Origin: 66-474 sp036278635
GTDB taxonomy: Bacteria; Pseudomonadota; Gammaproteobacteria; Xanthomonadales; Rhodanobacteraceae
Reading direction: 5' to 3'
Assembly (NCBI GenBank): GCA_036278635.1
Contig: DASUKQ010000136.1
Coordinates: 1 to 25,102 of the forward strand
Length of the DNA: 25,102 nt
Of this stretch, positions 23,429 to 25,102 are shown piece after piece. Position 1 is the first letter of the stretch. Every line of letters starts with the position of its first letter. Made by a program: the position numbers and the translations under genes. The notes under the pieces were generated by a model. It had not been told where the DNA came from. It saw nothing but the letters and a program-made list of their open reading frames with translations, and did no database searches.

Positions 23429-24301
23429 TCAGTGGTGCTTGGCGAACTTCTTGTACTCGGCCTCGGCCTGGTCGTGGAGCGCCTTGGCATCGGAATCGGA
23501 AAGCGTCGAGGTCGTGCCGTCGTTGACCTGTTCCTTCAGGACCAGTACGCCCTGGTCGTCCCAGCCGGCGCGCTCGGTCGAAGTCGCCGGCGCGTTCGGC
23601 TTCGGCATCTGCTCCTGCACGACCACCCACGGCAGTCCATTGCGATAGGCGTACTCGGTCTTCGTGAAACCCTTGTCGGCATGGTTGACCTGCAGGATGA
23701 TGAATTCAACGCCGTGGACATCGCTGAACACCTGCCAGCTCCGCGATTCACCGATCTTGCTGGAGGTCCCGGACTTGACCTTCATCGCGCCGGTCTGGCG
23801 CTTGGCCTGCTGGAAATTGTCCATCATCTTTTCCGCGGGCGTCGGCTCCGCGGTCAGCGTGAGCTTGACCTTGGCCGGCTGACCGTGGGTCAGCACCGGT
23901 TGCTGCAGCTTGGTGGACCAGGTGCGTCCGTTGTCCTGCATCGTGGCCTGCAGCACGTACAGGTCCTTGTCGTTGATGGCCGATGGCGAGAACGGGATGT
24001 GGAACGCCTGCGGGAACTGCGGCGGATTGAAATCCTGGGTGTTCACCGTGACGCCCGGTTGCTGGGTCACGTCGACCAGCGAAAGCGTGAGCTTGGCCGC
24101 GGGCGTTACCGGGATGTTCTGCTTGTTGTCCAGCGTGACCGTGCCCGTCACTGCGGTCGCTGCCGGCGCGGGATTGCCCGCCGTACCCGAAGACTCGGAC
24201 GACCCGGCGGTGGCTGACGAACCACCGGACTGGTTGGACGTCCCGCAGGCCGCCAGTAGCAGGGTGGCAACAAACAAGGGTGCAGCAACAAGCTTTCGCA
24301 T
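23429..24301 (-). CDS. YbaY-domain lipoprotein
   Basis: This 290-aa lipoprotein starts at ATG 24301, with GAGGA 7 bp upstream, and has the lipobox LLAAC with Cys19. A Ser/Gly/Ala linker (20-50) leads to a YbaY-like beta domain at about 50-150, recognised by VTGTVTLDNKQNIPVTPAAKL, LSLVDVTQQPG, and IPFSPSAINDKDLYVLQATMQDNGRTWST. That domain is shared with YscW-type pilot lipoproteins, but no secretion genes are nearby and the role of YbaY is not established. The C-terminal 130 residues form a separate part with no recognised family (FIILQVNHADKGFTKTEYAYRNGLPW and a Lys-rich end AEAEYKKFAKHH). It appears to be a single gene, divergent from the TonB-dependent receptor. Confidence 0.85.
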   Translation of the reverse strand: MRKLVAAPLFVATLLLAACGTSNQSGGSSATAGSSESSGTAGNPAPAATAVTGTVTLDNKQNIPVTPAAKLTLSLVDVTQQPGVTVNTQDFNPPQFPQAFHIPFSPSAINDKDLYVLQATMQDNGRTWSTKLQQPVLTHGQPAKVKLTLTAEPTPAEKMMDNFQQAKRQTGAMKVKSGTSSKIGESRSWQVFSDVHGVEFIILQVNHADKGFTKTEYAYRNGLPWVVVQEQMPKPNAPATSTERAGWDDQGVLVLKEQVNDGTTSTLSDSDAKALHDQAEAEYKKFAKHH

Positions 24302-24758
24302 GGGGATTCCTCAAAAAGTGAAACCGGCGCGCCAACTCCGGTCCGTCCCAGGATGAGGGCCAGCGCGAAAACGCAGGCCGGAATTTCGATGTTACCGCCG
24401 CTCGTCGCGCAACGAAAGCCATCGTGCGGGCGGCCGTTCATGATGTTCCGAGGTCAGGTGTCGCCGGCGCGTGATGGCGTCCGCCACCCCTCCATGCCTC
24501 GCCGGCGCCGAGTTCCTGCCCTCCCAAGCCGCCTGAGAGGATTGCAGACACCAGTCTTTCGCAAAAGTTTCCGCTCAGTTGCAAAACAGTTAAATTGGCG
24601 CTAACGTCCGTATGGCGGAATGTGATCCAGATCCTGTATGTGGCAAGGATTGCCGAAGTCTCAGGACGCACGAGCCGCAAAACCATCCCGGTCCGTCGAC
24701 ATGTCCATGGGCGTGACGGACAAGACCACTGAACTGTTCCAACTGGGGAGTACTCCTG
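24302..24758. other. 457-bp intergenic region between divergent genes
   Basis: No gene is supported. A lower-GC patch at about 24540-24610 (TTGCAAAACAGTTAAATTGG) probably marks the receptor promoter. The part next to the YbaY gene should hold its promoter, but no consensus pair is clear. The receptor mRNA would have a leader of about 145 nt if the proposed promoter is right. Confidence 0.5.
24579..24607 (+). promoter_or_regulatory. Candidate promoter of the TonB-dependent receptor gene
   Basis: TTGCAA (24579-24584), a 17-bp spacer rich in A/T, and TAACGT (24602-24607). The -35 box is good, the -10 box poor (three of six). It lies in the most A/T-rich stretch of the region. Confidence 0.3.
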
Positions 24759-25102
24759 ATGAACCGCAAGCTCTTGGCCTCGGCCATCTGCGCCAGCCTG
24801 TTTGTGACGGGCGCCGCAGTTGCCCAAGACACCCCTGCGCCGCAGCAGACGCAGGACCAGTCCACGAACACCCAGAACACCACGTCTTCTTCGCAGGACC
24901 AGAACCAGAAGAAGACCAAGACCCTGAAGGCGATCACCGTCACCGGCTCGCTGATTCCACAGTCGCAGATCGAGACCGCCAACCCGGTGATCACGATTAC
25001 CGCGGAAGACATGACCAAGAAAGGCTTCGCGAATGTCTATGAGGCGTTGCGCGCGCAGCCACTGTCCACCGGTGCGGTCCAGGACAGCACCTTCACGGCC
25101 GG
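24759..25102 (+). CDS. TonB-dependent outer-membrane receptor, partial (N-terminal 114 residues)
   Basis: Only the start lies in the window; the frame is open at the right edge. GGGGAG is 8 bp before ATG 24759. A signal peptide MNRKLLASAICASLFVTGAAVA is followed by cleavage before Gln23, then a Gln/Thr/Ser/Asn-rich linker (about 23-52) and a Lys-rich segment. The plug domain begins at LKAITVTGSLIPQSQIETANPV, which includes a TonB-box-like ITVTGS, and continues with VITITAEDMTKKGFANVYEALRAQP. This form, with ...VTGS.I followed by the plug, is typical of the many TonB-dependent receptors of Xanthomonadales. No STN domain is present, so it is not the transducer type. The substrate (siderophore, oligosaccharide or peptide) cannot be read. 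Confidence 0.93.
   Translation, partial: MNRKLLASAICASLFVTGAAVAQDTPAPQQTQDQSTNTQNTTSSSQDQNQKKTKTLKAITVTGSLIPQSQIETANPVITITAEDMTKKGFANVYEALRAQPLSTGAVQDSTFTA

Noticed and set aside
1..25102. tRNA, rRNA, CRISPR, integrase, transposase or toxin-antitoxin genes
   Set aside because: None seen by eye on either strand; no regular spacer repeats and no recombinase motifs.

Overview
The window looks like a high-GC gammaproteobacterial chromosome, most likely Xanthomonadales/Lysobacterales (a Rhodanobacteraceae-like genome is my best guess; no rRNA or marker is present to prove it). The pointers are a TonB-dependent receptor with a plug start typical of that order, an EstA-like GDSL autotransporter, and many intergenic REP-like hairpins bounded by GTAGGCCGG or GTAGGAGC. 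There is no tRNA, rRNA, CRISPR array, integrase or transposase. All three window-scale gene groups are chromosomal in character.

Layout. 1-3532 (minus): the first three genes of an exopolysaccharide operon of the XrtA/PEP-CTERM-associated type, in the order sugar transferase, outer-membrane export lipoprotein, chain-length determinant (the last runs off the left edge). A good sigma-70 promoter with an overlapping Clp/CRP-like half-palindrome lies in front. 3750-5582 (plus): glmS, making glucosamine-6-phosphate, which feeds UDP-GlcNAc for wall and polysaccharides. Behind glmS lies a REP-type repeat and then a diverged second copy of the last 11 codons of glmS, followed by a 123-bp MITE-like element. 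5908-6894 (minus): a fold-type II PLP serine/threonine dehydratase or racemase, divergent from pepN (6966-9656, plus), which may be translated from a leaderless mRNA. 9808-10620 (plus): an unknown Tyr/Gly/His-rich lipoprotein, facing an unknown 67-aa protein (10696-10899, minus) that has a textbook terminator. 11483-13366 (plus): mnmG, preceded by about 580 bp of non-coding DNA rich in inverted repeats. 13687-14850 (plus): an acyltransferase-3 membrane protein. 15497-17581 (plus): GDSL esterase autotransporter.

17818-22835 (minus) is the most distinctive unit: a four-gene, translationally coupled ABC export operon (ATPase, a 632-aa adaptor made of two complete HlyD/MacA modules in tandem, a single-module adaptor lipoprotein, and a MacB-type permease without its own ATPase domain). 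The adaptor layer therefore carries three homologous modules per gene set, which suggests an unusual stoichiometry for the periplasmic ring. Then follow a YbaY-domain lipoprotein (23429-24301, minus) and the start of a TonB-dependent receptor (24759 to the right edge, plus).

Most genes concern the cell envelope: polysaccharide synthesis and export, amino-sugar supply, acylation, a surface esterase, periplasmic lipoproteins, an exporter and a nutrient receptor. All function calls are from reading protein motifs; no database search was possible.
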